Shown piece after piece: positions 4,335-5,243 of a DNA stretch of 5,243 nucleotides. Numbering within the stretch: the stretch's first letter is position 1; every line of letters starts with the position of its first letter. Below the pieces are notes generated by a model that had not been told where the DNA came from, made no database searches, and worked only from the letters and a program-made list of their open reading frames with translations. Source of the stretch: Pseudomonadota bacterium (GTDB taxonomy: Bacteria > Bdellovibrionota > JAFGOL01); assembly GCA_026390535.1 (NCBI GenBank), contig JAPLFT010000209.1, positions 1-5,243 on the forward strand, given 5' to 3'. The position numbers and the translations under genes are program-made.

Positions 4335-5243
4335 ATGTATAAAAAAGTAATTCTCTTTCTAGTAGTGTCCTCGTTTTTTATTCTCACGTCATGCTCGGAT
4401 ACTTTTATAGTAACACCGTCGGTAACGCATGTTACTATAGAACCATCTGTAGCTCAAAATGTCGAATCAGGCGGTACTATAAGTTTTACTGTAACTGCTG
4501 ATAACGGATATACTTTATCTTCAACGGTAGGTGGGACCTGTCCACAAGGTAGTTGGACTGGTACAATATATACAACTGGCATAATAACTGCTGACTGCAC
4601 CGTAGATTTTAACGCCTCCGCTAACATTACAGTCACTCCTTCTGGAACTCACGTAACTATAGACCCTAGTACAGAGCAGTCAATCGCCAGCAATGGTACA
4701 GCGTCTTTTACAGTTATTGCAAGCTCCGGTTATGTAAGATCTTCTACGGTAGATGGAACATGTACTAGCGGAACCTGGGATAATAATATTTATACAACCG
4801 GCGCAATAACATCTGATTGCACAGTTATATTCTCTGCATCAATATCTCTCAAAATATTCGTTACAGCATCAGGATGGGATGGCAGACTCGGACAGGGAGG
4901 CGCCGCGATCACCCTTGCAGCAATTGATGCTCTATGCATGGCCGACGCTAATAAACCGACAGATGGTGGAACTTATAAAGCAATGTTTGCAACAGCTGGT
5001 GCTGGTCAAGTTCGTACTGCATGTACAACCTCTAGTTGTAGCACAGGAGCAGGAGAAAATGTTAACTGGGTCATGAAACCAAATACAGATTATTATAGAG
5101 CCGACGGCACAACTCTTATCGGAATTACTAACAGCGGCGGAGTTTTTCCTTTGGATCAGGGTCAAAGTCTTAGTGATTCAATATCCGGTGTAAATGAATG
5201 GTATTGGACTGGCTTTGAAGGATATGTTGAATCTGGAGGCAAT
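4335..5243 (+). CDS. Predicted lipoprotein with two tandem repeats and a DUF1554 domain, 3'-truncated
   Basis: An open frame of 303 codons that runs off the window end without a stop. Residues 1-19 form a signal peptide (MYKK, then a hydrophobic core) with the lipobox LTS before C20, so the mature protein should be lipid-anchored, probably at the cell surface. Two tandem units follow, 24-97 and 98-171, each containing HVTI.PS, SFTV, GY, a GTC and an IYTTG..T..DCTV block. They look like small beta-sandwich repeats of surface proteins, with paired cysteines C69/C88 and C143/C162 that may form disulfides. From K173 the sequence matches the DUF1554 type known to me from leptospiral proteins such as the endostatin-like Len family: KIFVTASGWDG, LCMADANKPTDGGTYKAMF (200-218), RTACTTSSC (227-235), NWVMKPNTDYYRADGTT (244-260) and WYWTGFEG (289-296). 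Some Len proteins bind host factor H, fibronectin or laminin; a similar adhesin-like role here is inference. The C-terminus is missing. Confidence 0.85.
   Translation, partial: MYKKVILFLVVSSFFILTSCSDTFIVTPSVTHVTIEPSVAQNVESGGTISFTVTADNGYTLSSTVGGTCPQGSWTGTIYTTGIITADCTVDFNASANITVTPSGTHVTIDPSTEQSIASNGTASFTVIASSGYVRSSTVDGTCTSGTWDNNIYTTGAITSDCTVIFSASISLKIFVTASGWDGRLGQGGAAITLAAIDALCMADANKPTDGGTYKAMFATAGAGQVRTACTTSSCSTGAGENVNWVMKPNTDYYRADGTTLIGITNSGGVFPLDQGQSLSDSISGVNEWYWTGFEGYVESGGN
4404..4847 (+). repeat. Two tandem 222-bp (74-residue) repeat units in the DUF1554 lipoprotein
   Basis: Unit 1 is 4404-4625 (residues 24-97) and unit 2 is 4626-4847 (residues 98-171). They align without gaps, with 45 of 74 residues identical by hand count. 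Conserved positions include TPS, THVTI, SFTV, GY, SSTV, GTC, IYTTG and DCTV. The divergence shows an old duplication rather than a recent slippage event. The units act as a stalk between the lipid anchor and the DUF1554 head, by inference. Confidence 0.85.

Noticed and set aside
4454..5165. Minus-strand reading frames 4454-4636 and 4932-5165 and a plus-strand frame 4879-5076
   Set aside because: They are shadows of the DUF1554 lipoprotein gene, which fills the region with signal peptide, repeats and domain in a single open frame.

Overview
This 5,243-base window carries six protein-coding genes, two of them cut by the window edges. The DNA is AT-rich by eye. The best taxonomic hint is the gene at the right end. 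It encodes a lipoprotein with a DUF1554-type domain, which I associate mainly with Leptospira and its relatives. A second predicted lipoprotein with a relaxed lipobox (FIGC) and the low GC content agree with a leptospira-like spirochaete. The other families (DUF1566, BRO-N, class I methyltransferase, C45-like hydrolase) are spread widely, so this placement is a moderate-to-weak inference.

Layout from left to right: (1) 2-508 (+), the C-terminal catalytic part of an M23 (LytM-type) zinc peptidase; (2) 532-1362 (-), a complete BRO-N domain protein of the phage-antirepressor type; (3) 1363-1574, a divergent intergenic region with a credible promoter for the BRO gene and a nested set of palindromes; (4) 1575-2138 (+), a small class I SAM-dependent methyltransferase; (5) 2125-2709 (-), an exported DUF1566-type protein whose 3' end overlaps the methyltransferase gene by 14 bases; (6) 2803-4077 (-), a predicted lipoprotein with a C45/linear-amide C-N hydrolase (Ntn-type) domain; (7) 4078-4334, a divergent promoter region; (8) 4335 to the window end (+), a predicted lipoprotein with two tandem 74-residue repeats followed by a DUF1554-type domain.

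Four of the six products are predicted to work outside the cytoplasm (peptidase, DUF1566 protein, two lipoproteins). The gene order alternates in strand and shows no obvious shared pathway, so this looks like an accessory, envelope-oriented region rather than an operon. The two lipoprotein genes diverge from one intergenic region and both have unusual G-rich ribosome binding sites (AGGGGG type).

The most unusual signal is a set of three 19-base sites of the form TGTC-N11-GACA. One lies inside the BRO coding sequence as a 27-base near-perfect palindrome, and two lie upstream of the BRO promoter and are exact reverse complements of each other. They may be binding sites tied to the BRO protein or small palindromic elements; the sequence alone cannot decide. 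I see no integrase, transposase, tRNA, rRNA or CRISPR array, and no convincing rho-independent terminator.
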